From JBLNBQ01 sp050260095 (GTDB taxonomy: Bacteria > Bacillota > UBA5301 > DYFA01), in the NCBI GenBank assembly GCA_050260095.1, contig JBLNBQ010000142.1:1-64000 (forward strand): a stretch of 64,000 nucleotides of DNA, given 5' to 3'. This document shows, one piece after another, positions 20,670-32,066 of this stretch (positions within the stretch are counted from its first letter, which is position 1; every line of letters starts with the position of its first letter). The notes under the pieces were generated by a model. It ran no database searches and was not told the origin of the DNA. It saw only the letters and a program-made list of their open reading frames with translations. The translations under genes were made by a program, and so were the position numbers.

Positions 20670-22061
20670 GTGACCGAGAGCATCTTCGACTGCTTGAGCC
20701 CCTTGGACGGGCGGTACCGGGCCGCGAACCCTGAGCTTTGGGACAAGCTCTCGCAGCACCTGTCGGAGCGCGCCTACCTGCGCTACCAGCTCGAGGTGGA
20801 GGCTGCGCTGGTGGAAGGGCTGGCCCGGGAAGGCCTCTGCCCGGCGAGCGTGGCCGTCGAGGTGCGGGAAGCAATCGGGCAGGTCACCGCCGAAGAGGTC
20901 GCCGAAGAGGAGGAGCGGACCCGTCACAACATCCGGGCGCTGGTCAACTGCGTGCAGCGCCGGGTGAGCGAGGCGGCCCGGCCTTACGTCCACTTCTCCG
21001 TGACCTCGGCCGACGTCATGGACACCGCCAACGCCTTGCGCTACCAGGCGGTCACCCGGGAGGTCGCCCTGCCGGCGCTGCTGCGACTGGCGAGGGTCTT
21101 GCTTGGGCTGGCCGAGCGCGAGCAGCGGACGCTGCAGATCGGGCGCACCCACGGCCAGCATGCCGTTCCCATCACCTTCGGGTACGCCTGCGCCGTATAC
21201 CTCGACCGGCTGGGACGGCGGATCAAGGCCGTCGAAGCGGCCGCCCGCGAGCTTCGGGGCAAGCTGTCCGGCGCGGTCGGCGCCTACAACGCCCCCAGCC
21301 TCTTTCTCGCCGACGCCCGCCGCTTCGAGGAGGAGGTCCTCGGCCGCCTGGGCCTTAAGCCCGCCGGGGCCGCCACCCAGGTGGTCGAGCCGGAGTTCAT
21401 GGCCGACTACGCGCACGCCCTCGTCTCGACCTTCGGCGTGCTCGCCAACCTGGCCGACGACTTCCGCCACCTGCAGCGCTCCGAGATCGCCGAGGTCGGC
21501 GAGCACTTCGGCGCCACCCAGGTGGGCTCCTCGACCATGCCCCACAAGCGCAACCCGTGGAACCTGGAGCACGTGAAGAGCCTCTACAAAGAGTTCATGC
21601 CGCGGATGATCACCGTCTACCTCGACCAGATCTCCGAGCACCAGCGGGATCTGACCAATTCGGCTTCGGCCCGGTTCACGGTCGAGGTCGTGGCGGGGTT
21701 GGTCTTCGCAGCCGACCGCCTGGCGCGGGTCCTGGAACGGCTGGCCGTCAACGAGGCGGCGATGGCCAGGAACTTCGGGCAGAGCCGGGAGAGCCTCATC
21801 GCCGAACCTCTCTACCTCTGCCTGGCCGCCGCCGGCCACCCCGACGCCCATGAGGCGGTGCGGCAGTTGACGTTGGAAGCCGAGCGGACGGGGCGGGGCG
21901 TGGCGGAGTGCGCGGCCGAACATGCGGAGCTGGCGCCTTACCTCGCCCGGTTCACCGAGGGGCAGCGGGCCGTGCTGGAACGGCCGGAGGAGTACACCGG
22001 CCTGGCGCAGCGGCGGACGGCCGAACTCTGCGCCGAGTGGCGGTCGGCCCTGGGACTCTAG
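20670..22061 (+). CDS. purB: Adenylosuccinate lyase
   Basis: PurB cleaves SAICAR to AICAR and adenylosuccinate to AMP, releasing fumarate. The 463-residue protein has the fumarate-lyase signature GSSTMPHKRNPWN and the TSADVMDTANA and RTHGQHA motifs of the active site. The start is GTG, preceded by a run of G residues. It is the first gene of the main purine operon, behind a riboswitch. The last codons lie in a short direct repeat that spans the stop. Confidence 0.97.
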   Translation: MTESIFDCLSPLDGRYRAANPELWDKLSQHLSERAYLRYQLEVEAALVEGLAREGLCPASVAVEVREAIGQVTAEEVAEEEERTRHNIRALVNCVQRRVSEAARPYVHFSVTSADVMDTANALRYQAVTREVALPALLRLARVLLGLAEREQRTLQIGRTHGQHAVPITFGYACAVYLDRLGRRIKAVEAAARELRGKLSGAVGAYNAPSLFLADARRFEEEVLGRLGLKPAGAATQVVEPEFMADYAHALVSTFGVLANLADDFRHLQRSEIAEVGEHFGATQVGSSTMPHKRNPWNLEHVKSLYKEFMPRMITVYLDQISEHQRDLTNSASARFTVEVVAGLVFAADRLARVLERLAVNEAAMARNFGQSRESLIAEPLYLCLAAAGHPDAHEAVRQLTLEAERTGRGVAECAAEHAELAPYLARFTEGQRAVLERPEEYTGLAQRRTAELCAEWRSALGL

Positions 22062-22085
22062 CGAAAGACCCTGGGACTCCAGCGA
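22048..22085 (+). repeat. 17-bp direct repeat across the purB stop codon
   Basis: CCCTGGGACTCTAGCGA at 22048-22064 recurs at 22069-22085 with one difference (T to C), 21 bp apart. The T-to-C change turns the TAG stop of the first copy into CAG in the second. It looks like a small local duplication. Confidence 0.75.
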
Positions 22086-22109
22086 CAGCAAAGCAGAGGG
22101 GGAGCAAGC

Positions 22110-22829
22110 ATGGAAACCGGAGCGAAGCTCTACGAGGGCAAGGCGAAGGTCGTGTTCGCCACCGGCGACCCGGAACTCCTGGTGGTCCACTTCAAGGACG
22201 ACGCCACGGCGTTCAACGGCGAGAAGAAGGGGACCATCGCCGACAAGGGCGTCCTGAACGCCCGCATCTCGGCCCGGCTCTTCACCTACCTGGCGCAGGC
22301 GGGCGTGCCCAACCACTTCGTGACGACCCTCAGCGAGCGCGATCTGCTCTGCCGCAAGCTGGAGATCATCCTGCTCGAAGTGGTGGTTCGCAACGTGGCG
22401 GCCGGCAGCCTCGCCAAGCGGCTGGGGCTTGCCGAGGGGACGGCGCTGCCTTCGCCGGTGGTGGAGTTCTACTACAAGCGCGACGATCTCGGCGATCCCC
22501 TGGTGAACGACTCGCACATCCGCGCACTGGGGTTGGCCACGCCGGCCGAACTCGACGCGCTCACCGCCGCGTCCCTGAAGGTCGACGCGCTCCTCAGCGA
22601 GTTCCTGCGCCCCCGCCAGGTGGAACTGATCGACTTCAAACTGGAATTCGGGCGGACCAGCGACGGCCAGGTACTCCTTGGGGACGAGATCAGCCCCGAT
22701 ACCTGCCGGTTCTGGGACAGGCAGACCGGCGAACGGCTCGACAAGGACCGGTTCCGCCGCGACCTGGGGGGCGTCGAGGAGGCCTACCAGGAGATGTGGC
22801 GCCGGATCGGCGGGGGGGAAGTGGCGTGA
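22110..22829 (+). CDS. purC: Phosphoribosylaminoimidazole-succinocarboxamide synthase
   Basis: The 239-residue SAICAR synthetase joins CAIR and aspartate with ATP. It has the N-terminal KLYEGKAK signature, the RNVAAGS loop, and the [10 protein letters not shown] and GDEISPD motifs. The length fits the single-domain bacterial form. The ATG follows GAGGGGGAG with good spacing, and the end overlaps purS by 4 nt. Confidence 0.97.
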   Translation: METGAKLYEGKAKVVFATGDPELLVVHFKDDATAFNGEKKGTIADKGVLNARISARLFTYLAQAGVPNHFVTTLSERDLLCRKLEIILLEVVVRNVAAGSLAKRLGLAEGTALPSPVVEFYYKRDDLGDPLVNDSHIRALGLATPAELDALTAASLKVDALLSEFLRPRQVELIDFKLEFGRTSDGQVLLGDEISPDTCRFWDRQTGERLDKDRFRRDLGGVEEAYQEMWRRIGGGEVA

Positions 22830-23086
22830 ACAAGTATCTGGCCCGGGTCGAGGTGCGATTGAAGAAGAGCGTGCTGGACCCGCAGGGGACGGCGGTGAAG
22901 CGCGGACTCGCGACGCTGGGGTTCGCCGGCGTCCGCGAGGTGCGCATCGGCAAGCTCATCGAGGTGCGGCTGGAGGCGGAGAGCCGCGAGGCGGCGGAGG
23001 CGCTCGTCCTCGAGGCCAGCGGGAAGCTCCTGGCCAACCCCGTGATCGAGGAGTTCGAGGTGCAGGTGGAGGAGGACCGGGGATGA
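22826..23086 (+). CDS. purS: FGAM synthase PurS subunit
   Basis: This 86-residue protein is the small subunit that joins short PurL with PurQ. It shows the family pattern: a [19 protein letters not shown] start with the basic/hydrophobic ferredoxin-like fold, and a C-terminal [10 protein letters not shown]. The GTG start overlaps the purC stop, and the stop overlaps the purQ start. Its presence confirms the three-subunit FGAM synthase typical of Gram-positives. Confidence 0.96.
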   Translation: MNKYLARVEVRLKKSVLDPQGTAVKRGLATLGFAGVREVRIGKLIEVRLEAESREAAEALVLEASGKLLANPVIEEFEVQVEEDRG

Positions 23087-23778
23087 GGGTAGGCGTGGTG
23101 GTCTTTCCCGGCTCCAACTGCGACGAGGACGTGCGCTGGGCAATCCAGCAAGTCGGGGCCGACGCGGAGTTCGTCTGGCACGAGCGCCGGAGCCTTGCCG
23201 GGTTCGACGCGCTGGTGCTGCCGGGCGGGTTCTCCTACGGCGACTACCTGCGCTGCGGGGCCCTGGCGCGCTTCAGCCCGGTGATGCAGGAAGTGGCCCG
23301 CTTCGCGGAGGCCGGCCGGCCGGTGCTGGGGATCTGCAACGGTTTTCAGATTCTGACCGAAGCGGGGCTGCTCCCAGGGGCGCTCCGCCGCAACGGCGGC
23401 CTCCGCTTCGTCTGCCGCCCGGTTCACCTTCGGGTCGAGACAGGGCGCACGGCTTGGACCCGGGGCCTCCGGCCGGGACAGGTCCTGAGGCTCCCCATCG
23501 CGCACGGGGAAGGCAACTACTACTGCACCGGCGACGAACTGGTCGAACTTGAGGCCCGCCGCCAGGTGGTCTTCCGTTACGTCGCTCCGACCGGCGACGC
23601 GACGCCGATGGCGAATCCCAACGGCTCGGTCGATAACATCGCCGGCGTCTGCAACCGGGAGGGCAACGTCGTGGGCATGATGCCGCACCCGGAACGGGTG
23701 GTCGAGGCGCTGCTGGGCGGCGAGGACGGCCGGGGCATCCTCGGGGCGATCCTTCGGGAGGGGGCGGCAGCGTGCTGA
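23083..23778 (+). CDS. purQ: FGAM synthase glutaminase subunit
   Basis: PurQ supplies ammonia from glutamine to PurL. The 231-residue class I amidotransferase has the nucleophile cysteine in GICNGFQ and the C-terminal PHPE of the catalytic triad. The N-terminus [14 protein letters not shown] is characteristic. It overlaps purS by 4 nt (ATGA) and purL by 7 nt. Confidence 0.97.
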   Translation: MRVGVVVFPGSNCDEDVRWAIQQVGADAEFVWHERRSLAGFDALVLPGGFSYGDYLRCGALARFSPVMQEVARFAEAGRPVLGICNGFQILTEAGLLPGALRRNGGLRFVCRPVHLRVETGRTAWTRGLRPGQVLRLPIAHGEGNYYCTGDELVELEARRQVVFRYVAPTGDATPMANPNGSVDNIAGVCNREGNVVGMMPHPERVVEALLGGEDGRGILGAILREGAAAC

Positions 23779-26018
23779 GCGCGGCGGAGATCAGGGCGCA
23801 GCGAACCTGGCGCGAGATGGGCCTGCGGGATGAGGAGTACGAGCGGATCGTGGCGCTCCTGGGCCGGTACCCGAACTACACCGAACTCGGCATGTACGCG
23901 GTGCTCTGGTCGGAGCACTGCGCCTACAAGCACACCCGGCCCCTCTTCAAACTCTTCCCGACCAAGGGGAAGCACGTGCTCCAAGGGCCGGGCGAGAACG
24001 CCGGCATCGTGGACATCGGCGACGGGCTGGCCGTGGTCTTCAAGGTCGAGTCGCACAACCACCCCTCGGCTGTCGAACCCTACCAGGGCGCAGCCACGGG
24101 GGTAGGCGGCATCCTGCGCGACATCTTCACCATGGGCGCCCGGCCGGTGGCGGTCCTCAACTCCCTGCGCTTCGGCGAACTCTCTGACCCGCGCACCCGT
24201 TACCTCTTCGAGGGCGTGGTCTCTGGCATCGCCGGCTACGGCAACTGCGTCGGCGTGCCGACCGTGGGGGGCGAGATCTACTTCGACCCGTGTTACACCG
24301 GAAACCCGCTGGTCAACGTGATGGCCGTCGGGGTGGTGGAACAGGAGCACGTCGCCAAGGCAGCCGCGTCAGGGGTGGGCAACCCCGTGATGGTGGTCGG
24401 GTCGACCACCGGGCGCGACGGTATCCACGGCGCGTCCTTCGCGTCCTCGGAGCTCTCCGCAGAGAACGAGGCGAAGCGTTCCGCCGTTCAGGTGGGCGAT
24501 CCCTTCACCGAGAAGCTCCTCATCGAGGCCTGCCTGGAAGCCATAAAGAGCGGCGCAGTCATCGGGATCCAGGACATGGGCGCCGCGGGGCTCACCAGTT
24601 CGGCGGCGGAGATGGCCAGCCGGGCCGGGAGCGGGATCGAGATGGACATCGCGCTCGTGCCGCGGCGGGAGGAGGGCATGAACAGCTACGAGGTCATGCT
24701 CTCCGAATCGCAGGAGCGCATGCTGGTCGTGCCCCGGTCGGGACAGGAGGAACGGGTGACGCAGATCTTCGCCCGCTGGGGCTTGCATGCGGTGACCGTT
24801 GGCCGGGTGACCGACGACGGGATGCTGCGCATCCTCGAGGCGGGCCACGTGGTGGCCGAGGTGCCGGCGGCTTCCCTCTCCACCGACGGGGCGCCGGCCT
24901 ACCGGCCCGCGATGGAGCCGCCGGCCGACCTGGCGGAGCGGAACGCCTTCTCGCTGGGGGATTTGCCTGAACCGGCCGACCTGGGCGCCGTCCTTCTGGA
25001 TTTGCTCGACAGCCCGACCATCGCCAGCAAGGAGTACGTCTTCCGGCAGTACGACCACCAGGTCCAGACCAACACAGTGGAGGGCCCGGGGAGCGATGCG
25101 GCCATCCTGCGGGTGAAGGGCACCCGGAAAGGCCTGGCGCTCACGATCGACGGCAACGGCCGCTACGGGTACCTCGATCCCTGGCGGGGCGGGGCGATCG
25201 CCGTGTGCGAAGCCGCCCGGAATCTGGTCGTCAGCGGGGCGGAGCCGCTGGGGCTGACCGACGGGCTCAACTTCGGCAGTCCTGAACGCCCCGAAGGTTA
25301 CTGGCAGCTGGTGGAGGCCGTGAAGGGTATCGCCGCGGCGTGCGAGAGGCTCGCGATCCCGGTCACAGGCGGCAACGCCAGCCTCTACAACGAGACGAAC
25401 GGAGAGCCCATCCACCCGACGCCGGTGATTGGCATGGTCGGGCTGCTCGACGATGTGGAGCGGCGCTGCCCGCAAGGCTTCCCCGCACCCGGGCAGGTCA
25501 TCATGCTGCTGGGCGAGACGCTGCCGGAAGTGGGTGGCAGCGAGTACCTGCGCCTGCGCACGGGAAAGGTGATAGGGCCGGCGCCCTCCCTCGACCTGGA
25601 GCGCGAGAAGGCGCTGCTCGGCGTGGTCGTTGCGGCCATCAGGAAAGGCCTGGTGAGCGCCGCGCACGACGTGAGCGAAGGGGGGCTCCTCGTGGCGGTG
25701 GCCGAGATGGCCATGGCGGGGCAGATCGGCTGCGGGCTGGTCGTCGACTCCGACCTGCGCCTCGACGCGTTCCTGTTCGGCGAGTCGCAGAGCCGCATCG
25801 TGGTGGCCGCGCCGGCGGAGAAGGCCGCCCAGGTGGCGGCCCTGGCCGGCGAGGCGGGGCTCCCCTGGAGCATCCTCGGGTCGACCGGCGGGCATCAGGT
25901 CCGGGTCTGGCAGGCCGGGGCCGCGCCCGCTCCGCTGGTCGCGCTCGAACTTTCCCAGCTGGAGCGGGTTTACCGCGACGCGCTCCCGCGGCGCCTGGAG
26001 GGACGGGAACGTGAGTGA
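23772..26018 (+). CDS. purL: FGAM synthase PurL subunit (short form)
   Basis: This 748-residue ATP-dependent subunit converts FGAR to FGAM and works with PurS and PurQ. It has the duplicated PurM-like fold, with [11 protein letters not shown] near the N-terminus and the [17 protein letters not shown] loop. It lacks the glutaminase and linker domains of the long Proteobacterial form, as expected with separate purS and purQ. The GTG start overlaps purQ and the end overlaps purF by 8 nt. Confidence 0.97.
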   Translation: MLSAAEIRAQRTWREMGLRDEEYERIVALLGRYPNYTELGMYAVLWSEHCAYKHTRPLFKLFPTKGKHVLQGPGENAGIVDIGDGLAVVFKVESHNHPSAVEPYQGAATGVGGILRDIFTMGARPVAVLNSLRFGELSDPRTRYLFEGVVSGIAGYGNCVGVPTVGGEIYFDPCYTGNPLVNVMAVGVVEQEHVAKAAASGVGNPVMVVGSTTGRDGIHGASFASSELSAENEAKRSAVQVGDPFTEKLLIEACLEAIKSGAVIGIQDMGAAGLTSSAAEMASRAGSGIEMDIALVPRREEGMNSYEVMLSESQERMLVVPRSGQEERVTQIFARWGLHAVTVGRVTDDGMLRILEAGHVVAEVPAASLSTDGAPAYRPAMEPPADLAERNAFSLGDLPEPADLGAVLLDLLDSPTIASKEYVFRQYDHQVQTNTVEGPGSDAAILRVKGTRKGLALTIDGNGRYGYLDPWRGGAIAVCEAARNLVVSGAEPLGLTDGLNFGSPERPEGYWQLVEAVKGIAAACERLAIPVTGGNASLYNETNGEPIHPTPVIGMVGLLDDVERRCPQGFPAPGQVIMLLGETLPEVGGSEYLRLRTGKVIGPAPSLDLEREKALLGVVVAAIRKGLVSAAHDVSEGGLLVAVAEMAMAGQIGCGLVVDSDLRLDAFLFGESQSRIVVAAPAEKAAQVAALAGEAGLPWSILGSTGGHQVRVWQAGAAPAPLVALELSQLERVYRDALPRRLEGRERE

Positions 26019-27492
26019 CGGACGGAGGGCGGCGGCGATGATCGCGCCGGAGGGTGAGCACCCGCGCGAAGAATGCGGCGTGCTGGGGCTTTACGCGCCC
26101 GGCCGGCAGGTGGCCAACCTGGCGTACCTTGGGCTGTACGCCCTCCAGCACCGGGGGCAGGAGAGCGCGGGCCTGGTGGTCTCCGACGGGACCAGCGTGC
26201 GGCTGCACAAGAACATGGGTCTGGTGGCGGAGGTCTTCCCAGAGGAGGTGCTGGCGGCGCTCCCCGGCGAGCTGGCCATCGGCCACGTGCGGTATTCCAC
26301 GACCGGGCGCAGCTCCGTATTGAACGCCCAGCCTCTGCTCACCCGGTGCTCCAAGGGCACCGTGGCGCTGGCCCACAACGGAAACCTGGTGAACGCCGGA
26401 AGCTTGCGCGGCAAACTCGAACGGGCCGGGTCGGTCTTCCAGACCACCACGGACACCGAAGTCATCATCAACCTGACGGCGCGCTTCGCCCGGGAGAACC
26501 TGGAGGAGGCGCTGGTGGGAGCGGCCCGCCAGCTCAAGGGGGCCTACGCGCTGGTGGCGATGGGCCGCGACCAGCTGCTGGGCCTGCGCGATCCCAACGG
26601 CCTTCGCCCGCTGGTGCTGGGGCGGCTGGGGGAGAACGGCTGGGCGCTGGCTTCTGAGAGCTGCGCGCTGGCCAGCCTCGGCGCCGAGGTGGTTCGCGAG
26701 GTGGCGCCCGGCGAGATGGTGATCATCGACCGGGACGGCCTCAGGGCGCGGCAGGCAGTGCCGGCGGCCCGTCCGGCGCTCTGCGTTTTTGAGTTCATCT
26801 ACTTCGCCCGTCCCGACTCGGTCATGGCCGGAAAAGGCGTCCACTTGGTGCGGAAAGAGATCGGCCGGGCACTGGCGCGGGAGTGGGCCGTGGAGGCGGA
26901 CGTGGTGATCGCGGCGCCCGACTCCGGCACGTCGGCTGCGATGGGGTTCGCCGAGGCGAAGGGGCTGCCTTTCGAGGTAGGGCTCATCAAGAACCGGTAC
27001 GTGGGGCGCACGTTCATCCAGCCCACGCAGGCCGTGCGGAGCCTGGGGGTCAAGATCAAGCTCAACCCGGTGCCGGGGGTGATCGCCGGCCAGCGGGTGG
27101 TGCTCATCGACGACTCGATCGTGCGCGGCACCACCTCCGCCCGGACGGTGCAGCTTTTGCGCGAGGCCGGCGCCCGCGAGGTTCACCTGGGCATCGCCTC
27201 GCCCCCCTACCGCCACGCCTGCTACTACGGGATCGACACCTCCGAGAAGGGTGAATTGGTGGCCCACGGGCGCAGCGAAGCCGAAGTGCGGGAGTTCGTG
27301 GGCGCGGATTCGTTGCGCTACCTCTCGCTGGGCGGGCTGACCGGGGCGGTCGGCCTGGCGCGCGGCGCGCTCTGCCTGGCCTGTTTCGACGGTCGCTATC
27401 CGGTGCGGCACCGGCTGGCGGGCGCTGGCAAGTTCGCCTTCGAAGACGGGGGGACACTGGAGCTTCCGGCGGGCGAGGCTGCCGGGTGCTAA
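26011..27492 (+). CDS. purF: Amidophosphoribosyltransferase
   Basis: PurF makes phosphoribosylamine from PRPP and glutamine, the first committed purine step. The 493-residue protein has a 21-residue leader before the N-terminal nucleophile (C22 in EECGVLG), so it is of the self-processing, Fe-S-containing B. subtilis type. Cysteines near the C-terminus (HACYYG and CLACF) fit the cluster ligands. The PRPP motif is [13 protein letters not shown]. The start is GTG, with GGAGG at 25998-26002. Confidence 0.97.
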   Translation: MSDGRRAAAMIAPEGEHPREECGVLGLYAPGRQVANLAYLGLYALQHRGQESAGLVVSDGTSVRLHKNMGLVAEVFPEEVLAALPGELAIGHVRYSTTGRSSVLNAQPLLTRCSKGTVALAHNGNLVNAGSLRGKLERAGSVFQTTTDTEVIINLTARFARENLEEALVGAARQLKGAYALVAMGRDQLLGLRDPNGLRPLVLGRLGENGWALASESCALASLGAEVVREVAPGEMVIIDRDGLRARQAVPAARPALCVFEFIYFARPDSVMAGKGVHLVRKEIGRALAREWAVEADVVIAAPDSGTSAAMGFAEAKGLPFEVGLIKNRYVGRTFIQPTQAVRSLGVKIKLNPVPGVIAGQRVVLIDDSIVRGTTSARTVQLLREAGAREVHLGIASPPYRHACYYGIDTSEKGELVAHGRSEAEVREFVGADSLRYLSLGGLTGAVGLARGALCLACFDGRYPVRHRLAGAGKFAFEDGGTLELPAGEAAGC

Positions 27493-27506
27493 GGGAGGGA
27501 CCAAGG

Positions 27507-28550
27507 ATGGCGGAGGCGGAGGAGCGGAGCCTGACCTACCGTGATTCCGGCGTGAACCTCCACGCCGGCTACGAGGCGGTGCGCAGGATCGCCGCGCACG
27601 CCCGGACCACCCGGCGGCCGGAGGTGGTGGGGGGAATCGGCTCCTTCGGGGGACTCTTCGCCCTGCCGGCAGGCTTTCGGGAGCCGGTGCTGGTCTCCGG
27701 CACCGACGGGGTCGGCACGAAGCTGCTCATCGCCCAGCGGGCCGGCCGGCACGACACGGTGGGCATCGACTGCGTGGCGATGTGCGTCAACGACATCGCG
27801 GTCTTAGGCGCTGAGCCGCTCTTCTTTCTCGACTACGTGGCGGTGGGCAAGCTCGACCCCGACCTGGTGGCGACCCTGGTCGGCGGGGTGGCGGAGGGCT
27901 GCCGCCAGGCCGGCTGCGCGCTGATCGGCGGAGAGACCGCCGAGATGCCCGGCCTCTACGGGCCGTCCGAATACGACTTGGCCGGCTTCGCCGTGGGAGT
28001 CGCCGAGCGCGGCCGCCTGGAGTCCGCCGCCACGGCCCGGCCGGGCGACCTGCTGCTCGGCGTAGCCTCTTCAGGGCTGCACTCCAACGGGTTTTCGCTC
28101 GTGCGCAAGCTCGTCTTCGAGGTCGGCGGGTGGGAGTTGGACCGAACCGTGCCGGAAGTGGGGCGAACGCTCGGCGAGGAACTGCTGGAGCCGACCCGCA
28201 TCTACGTCAAAGCGCTCTTGGCCCTGTTCGCCGCGGTGCCGGTGCATGGGGCCGCGCACATCACGGGCGGCGGGTTCTTCGAGAACATCCCGCGGGCGCT
28301 CCCCGAGGGCGTGCGGGCCGTGATCGAGCGGGGCACCTGGCCGGTGCCGCCGGTCTTCCCCTTCCTGCAGCGTCTCGGCCGGATCGAGGAGCGGGAGATG
28401 TTCAGCACCTTCAACCTGGGGGTCGGGCTGGTGGTCGCCGTCCCCGCCGAACGGGGGGACGAGGCGCTGGAAGTGGTGGCCGGCGCCGGAGAGCGGGCAT
28501 GGGTCATCGGCCGGGTGGAAGAGGGGCCGGCCGGGGTGGAGCTGCGATGA
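27507..28550 (+). CDS. purM: Phosphoribosylformylglycinamidine cyclo-ligase
   Basis: The 347-residue AIR synthetase closes the imidazole ring with ATP. It shows the family motifs FGGLFALP, GTDGVGTKL, GGETAEMPG and ITGGGFFENIPR. The ATG at 27507 has GGGAGGG at 27493-27499; an in-frame GTG at 27486 would overlap the purF end and lacks such a site. It overlaps purN by 4 nt. Confidence 0.97.
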   Translation: MAEAEERSLTYRDSGVNLHAGYEAVRRIAAHARTTRRPEVVGGIGSFGGLFALPAGFREPVLVSGTDGVGTKLLIAQRAGRHDTVGIDCVAMCVNDIAVLGAEPLFFLDYVAVGKLDPDLVATLVGGVAEGCRQAGCALIGGETAEMPGLYGPSEYDLAGFAVGVAERGRLESAATARPGDLLLGVASSGLHSNGFSLVRKLVFEVGGWELDRTVPEVGRTLGEELLEPTRIYVKALLALFAAVPVHGAAHITGGGFFENIPRALPEGVRAVIERGTWPVPPVFPFLQRLGRIEEREMFSTFNLGVGLVVAVPAERGDEALEVVAGAGERAWVIGRVEEGPAGVELR

Positions 28551-29170
28551 ACGGCTGCCCGCGGCTCGGCGTGCTGGTCTCCGGTCGCGGAAGCAACCTG
28601 GAGGCGATCCTGCGCAGCCACCAGCAGGGCGAACTCGGCGCGGAGCCCGCGTTGGTCCTGTGCGATCAGCCGGGCGCTGGCGCCTTGACGGTGGCGGCGC
28701 GCTTCGGCGTGCCCGCGGCGGTGCTGGCGCGTCCGTCGTATCCGAGCAGGGAGGCGTTCGAGGAGGCCATGGTGTCCCTGCTGCGCGAGACCGGCGTGGA
28801 GCTGGTGGCGCTCGCCGGCTTCATGCGTCTCTTGGGTCCCGTCTTCCTCTCCGCCTTTCCGGGGCGGGTGCTCAACATCCACCCGTCGCTTTTGCCGAGC
28901 TTCCCCGGCCTGCACGCCCAGCGCCAGGCGCTGGAGTATGGGGCGAAGGTGGCCGGCTGCACCGTGCACCTGGTGGACGAGGAGATGGACCACGGCCCGA
29001 TCGTGCTCCAGGCGGCGGTGCCCGTGTTGGACGGCGACACCGAGGAGAGCCTGGCGGCGCGGATCCTGGCGGAGGAACACCGGCTCTACCCGCAGGCGAT
29101 CCGGGCGGTGGCCGAAGGGCGGCTGGAGATCAGGGGGCGGCGGGCGTTCGTCCGGCCGCAAATGGCCTAA
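28547..29170 (+). CDS. purN: Phosphoribosylglycinamide formyltransferase
   Basis: The 207-residue GAR transformylase uses 10-formyl-THF. The catalytic triad is visible: N and H in NIHPSLLPSFPG and the aspartate in DEEMDHGPI. VLVSGRGSNL marks the N-terminal nucleotide-binding loop. The ATG overlaps the purM stop. Confidence 0.97.
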   Translation: MNGCPRLGVLVSGRGSNLEAILRSHQQGELGAEPALVLCDQPGAGALTVAARFGVPAAVLARPSYPSREAFEEAMVSLLRETGVELVALAGFMRLLGPVFLSAFPGRVLNIHPSLLPSFPGLHAQRQALEYGAKVAGCTVHLVDEEMDHGPIVLQAAVPVLDGDTEESLAARILAEEHRLYPQAIRAVAEGRLEIRGRRAFVRPQMA

Positions 29171-29189
29171 AGAGCAGGGGGAATCAGTC

Positions 29190-30761
29190 GTGGCGGAGTG
29201 CGGCGCGACCGCGAGGGAGCAAAGTTATCGCCCGGTGCGGCGGGCAGTGATCAGCGTGTACGACAAGCGGGGGCTTGTGGAGTTCGCCGGAGGCCTCTCG
29301 GCGAGGGGCGTGGAACTCTTCTCCACCGGGGGGACCCTGGCGGCCCTGCGCGGGGCAGGCCTGAACGTTACGCCTGTGGACCAGGTGACCGGCTTTCCCG
29401 AGATGTTGGACGGGCGGGTCAAGACCCTGCACCCGAAGATTCACGGCGGCATCCTGGCCGATCGCAGCCGCCCGGAACACCTGGCCCAGCTCGAAGCGAG
29501 CGGCATCGCGCCCATCGACCTGGTGGTGGTGAACCTTTACCCGTTCGAGGAGACTGCCGCCAGGCCGGGCGTCTCCCCCGAAGAGGTCATCGAACAGATC
29601 GACATCGGCGGCCCGAGCATGATCAGGGGCGCGGCGAAGAACCACAGCAGCGTCGCGGTGGTGACGAGTCCTGAACAGTATGAGGAGGTGCTCGCGGCGG
29701 TGCAGGCGACCGGCGGCACCACCCTGGCCCTGCGCCAGCGCCTGGCGAGCGCTGCCTTCGCCCTGACCGCGCGGTACGACGCCGCCATCGCGCGCTGGTT
29801 CAGCCGCGAGGAGGCGTTTCCGGAGCGGCTCGTCCTGCCGTTCCGGAAGGTTGCGGGGTTGCGGTACGGCGAGAACCCCCACCAGCCCGCCGCCTTCTAC
29901 CAGGACGAACGCCCCTGCGGCCGGAGCCTGGTGCATGCCGTGCAGCTCGGCGGCAAAGAACTGTCGTTCAACAACCTGAACGACGCCGACGCCGCCCTGG
30001 CTGCGGTCTGCGCCTTCGCCGGGCCGGCCGCGGTGGCGGTCAAACACACGAACCCCTGCGGCGCGGCGGAAGCCGCCAGCCCCGCCGAGGCGTTCCGGCA
30101 GGCCTACGCCTGCGACCCCGTCTCCATCTTCGGCGGGATCGTGGCCTTCAACCGCGAGGTGGACGAAGAGACCGCCCGTGAATTGGCGGCGCTCTTCCTT
30201 GAAGTGATCGTCGCCCCCGGATTTACGCCCGGCGCCCTGGCGGTGCTTCAGGCCAAGAAGAATCTCCGGCTGCTCCAGGTGCCGCTGGCGGGGACGGAAG
30301 AATGTTTAGACTTCAAGCGGATCGCCGGAGGGCTGCTCGTGCAGGCCACCGACCGCGCCGAGCTGCCGCCGGAGGCGGAACTCAAGGTGGTGACCGGCCG
30401 CCGGCCGACCGCTGCGGAGTGGGACAGCCTGCGTTTCGCCTGGAAAGTGGTGCAACACGTCAAGTCCAACGCCATCGTGGTGGCCACCGGCCACCGAACG
30501 CTGGGGATCGGCGGCGGCCAGGTCAACCGGATAGACGCGGCGCGCTTCGCCCTGGCGCGGGCGGGAGAAGCGGCCCGGGGGGCGGTCCTCGCCTCCGACG
30601 CCTTCTTCCCGATGCCCGACGTGGTGGAGGCGGCGGCCGCCGCCGGGATCGCAGCCATCATCCAGCCGGGCGGCTCCATCCGCGACCAGGAGTCTTTCGC
30701 AGCGGCCGAGGCGGCCGGGCTGGCCATGGTGATCGCCGGGGTTCGCCATTTCCGGCACTAG
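29190..30761 (+). CDS. purH: AICAR transformylase / IMP cyclohydrolase
   Basis: This 523-residue bifunctional enzyme formylates AICAR and closes the ring to IMP. The N-terminal MGS-like cyclohydrolase domain has GRVKTLHPKIHGG. The C-terminal transformylase domain has GENPHQ, the KHTNPCG motif and the final GGSIRD region. The start is GTG after a short gap, with CAGGGGG upstream. Domain order and length are normal. Confidence 0.97.
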   Translation: MAECGATAREQSYRPVRRAVISVYDKRGLVEFAGGLSARGVELFSTGGTLAALRGAGLNVTPVDQVTGFPEMLDGRVKTLHPKIHGGILADRSRPEHLAQLEASGIAPIDLVVVNLYPFEETAARPGVSPEEVIEQIDIGGPSMIRGAAKNHSSVAVVTSPEQYEEVLAAVQATGGTTLALRQRLASAAFALTARYDAAIARWFSREEAFPERLVLPFRKVAGLRYGENPHQPAAFYQDERPCGRSLVHAVQLGGKELSFNNLNDADAALAAVCAFAGPAAVAVKHTNPCGAAEAASPAEAFRQAYACDPVSIFGGIVAFNREVDEETARELAALFLEVIVAPGFTPGALAVLQAKKNLRLLQVPLAGTEECLDFKRIAGGLLVQATDRAELPPEAELKVVTGRRPTAAEWDSLRFAWKVVQHVKSNAIVVATGHRTLGIGGGQVNRIDAARFALARAGEAARGAVLASDAFFPMPDVVEAAAAAGIAAIIQPGGSIRDQESFAAAEAAGLAMVIAGVRHFRH

Positions 30762-30779
30762 AGGCGGGGGGCAGCACGC

Positions 30780-32066
30780 ATGAGAGTTCTGGTGGTGGGG
30801 AGCGGAGGACGGGAGCACGCTTTGGCCTGGAAGATCAAGAGGAGCCCTTCGGTCTCGGAGGTGCTGATCGCGCCCGGCAACGCCGGCACCGCCAAAGCCG
30901 GCCGGAACTGCCTGCTTCCGCCTGACCCAGCCGCGGCCATCCCGGCCGTGCGCGACCTGGTCCGCCGGGAAGGAGTGGACCTGGTGGTCGTGGGTCCCGA
31001 GGCGTACCTGGTCGCCGGGCTCGCCGATGCCCTGCGGGCCGACGGCGTGCCGGTCTTCGGCCCCGGCCGGGACGCCGCGGAGATCGAGGGAAGCAAGAGC
31101 TTCGCCAAGCGCCTCATGGCCGAGGCAGGCATACCGACCGCCAGATACAAGGTCTTCACGGAGACCGCTCCGGCCTGCGAGTATCTCCGGACGCTCGAAC
31201 CGCCGGTCGTGGTCAAAGCCGATGGCCTGGCGGCGGGCAAGGGCGTCGTCGTGGCGCAGAGCCTCGCCGAGGGCGAGGAGGCCGTCGGGCGTGCCCTCGA
31301 CGGCAACGCTTTCGGCACTGCGGGCCGGCGGGTGGTCATCGAAGACTTCCTGCACGGCGTGGAGGCCTCGCTCCTGGCGCTGACCGACGGGGAGCACGCG
31401 CTGCTTCTCCCCGCGGCCCAGGACTACAAGCGGGCGGCCGACGGCGACCAAGGGCCCAACACCGGCGGGATGGGCGCGGTGGCGCCCACGCCGCGCCTCA
31501 CGCCCGAGCTCCGGGAAGAGGCGCGGGAGAGGATCATCCTCCCGGCGCTGCGGGCGCTGGCCCGGGCGGGCCGGCCGTTCCGCGGGGTGCTCTACGCCGG
31601 GCTGATGCTCGGCCCCGCCGGTCTTCAGGTCGTCGAGTTCAATTGCCGGTTCGGGGATCCCGAAACGCAGGTCATCCTGCCCATCCTCACAGGAGACCTC
31701 CTGCCTTACCTGAAAGGGGCCGCCGAGCCGGGCGGGCTGGCCGGCCTGCCGGAGCCGGAGGCGGCGGGGGCGGCGGTGACGGTCGTGCTGGCGTCGGCGG
31801 GTTATCCGGGGAGTTTCCCCCAAGGCGTTCCCGTGGAACGGGCCTCTGAGGCGGCGTCCTGGCCGGGGGTGCTGGTCTTCCACGCCGCCACCCGGGAGGT
31901 CGACGGTCATCTGGTCTCCGCCGGCGGGCGGGTGCTGAACGTGACGGGGACCGGTCGCACCGTGGCCGAGGCGCGAGCCTCCGCCTACGCGGGAGTGGCG
32001 GAGATCCGCTTCCCCGGAGGGGTTTACCGCACCGACATCGGGCGCGACGCGGAGGCCATGGCCTGA
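30780..32066 (+). CDS. purD: Phosphoribosylamine-glycine ligase
   Basis: The 428-residue ATP-grasp GAR synthetase has GSGGREHAL at the N-terminus, the [18 protein letters not shown]-binding segment, [20 protein letters not shown] and the metal-binding [12 protein letters not shown]. It is the last gene of the operon and is followed by a convergent gene on the other strand. Confidence 0.97.
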   Translation: MRVLVVGSGGREHALAWKIKRSPSVSEVLIAPGNAGTAKAGRNCLLPPDPAAAIPAVRDLVRREGVDLVVVGPEAYLVAGLADALRADGVPVFGPGRDAAEIEGSKSFAKRLMAEAGIPTARYKVFTETAPACEYLRTLEPPVVVKADGLAAGKGVVVAQSLAEGEEAVGRALDGNAFGTAGRRVVIEDFLHGVEASLLALTDGEHALLLPAAQDYKRAADGDQGPNTGGMGAVAPTPRLTPELREEARERIILPALRALARAGRPFRGVLYAGLMLGPAGLQVVEFNCRFGDPETQVILPILTGDLLPYLKGAAEPGGLAGLPEPEAAGAAVTVVLASAGYPGSFPQGVPVERASEAASWPGVLVFHAATREVDGHLVSAGGRVLNVTGTGRTVAEARASAYAGVAEIRFPGGVYRTDIGRDAEAMA

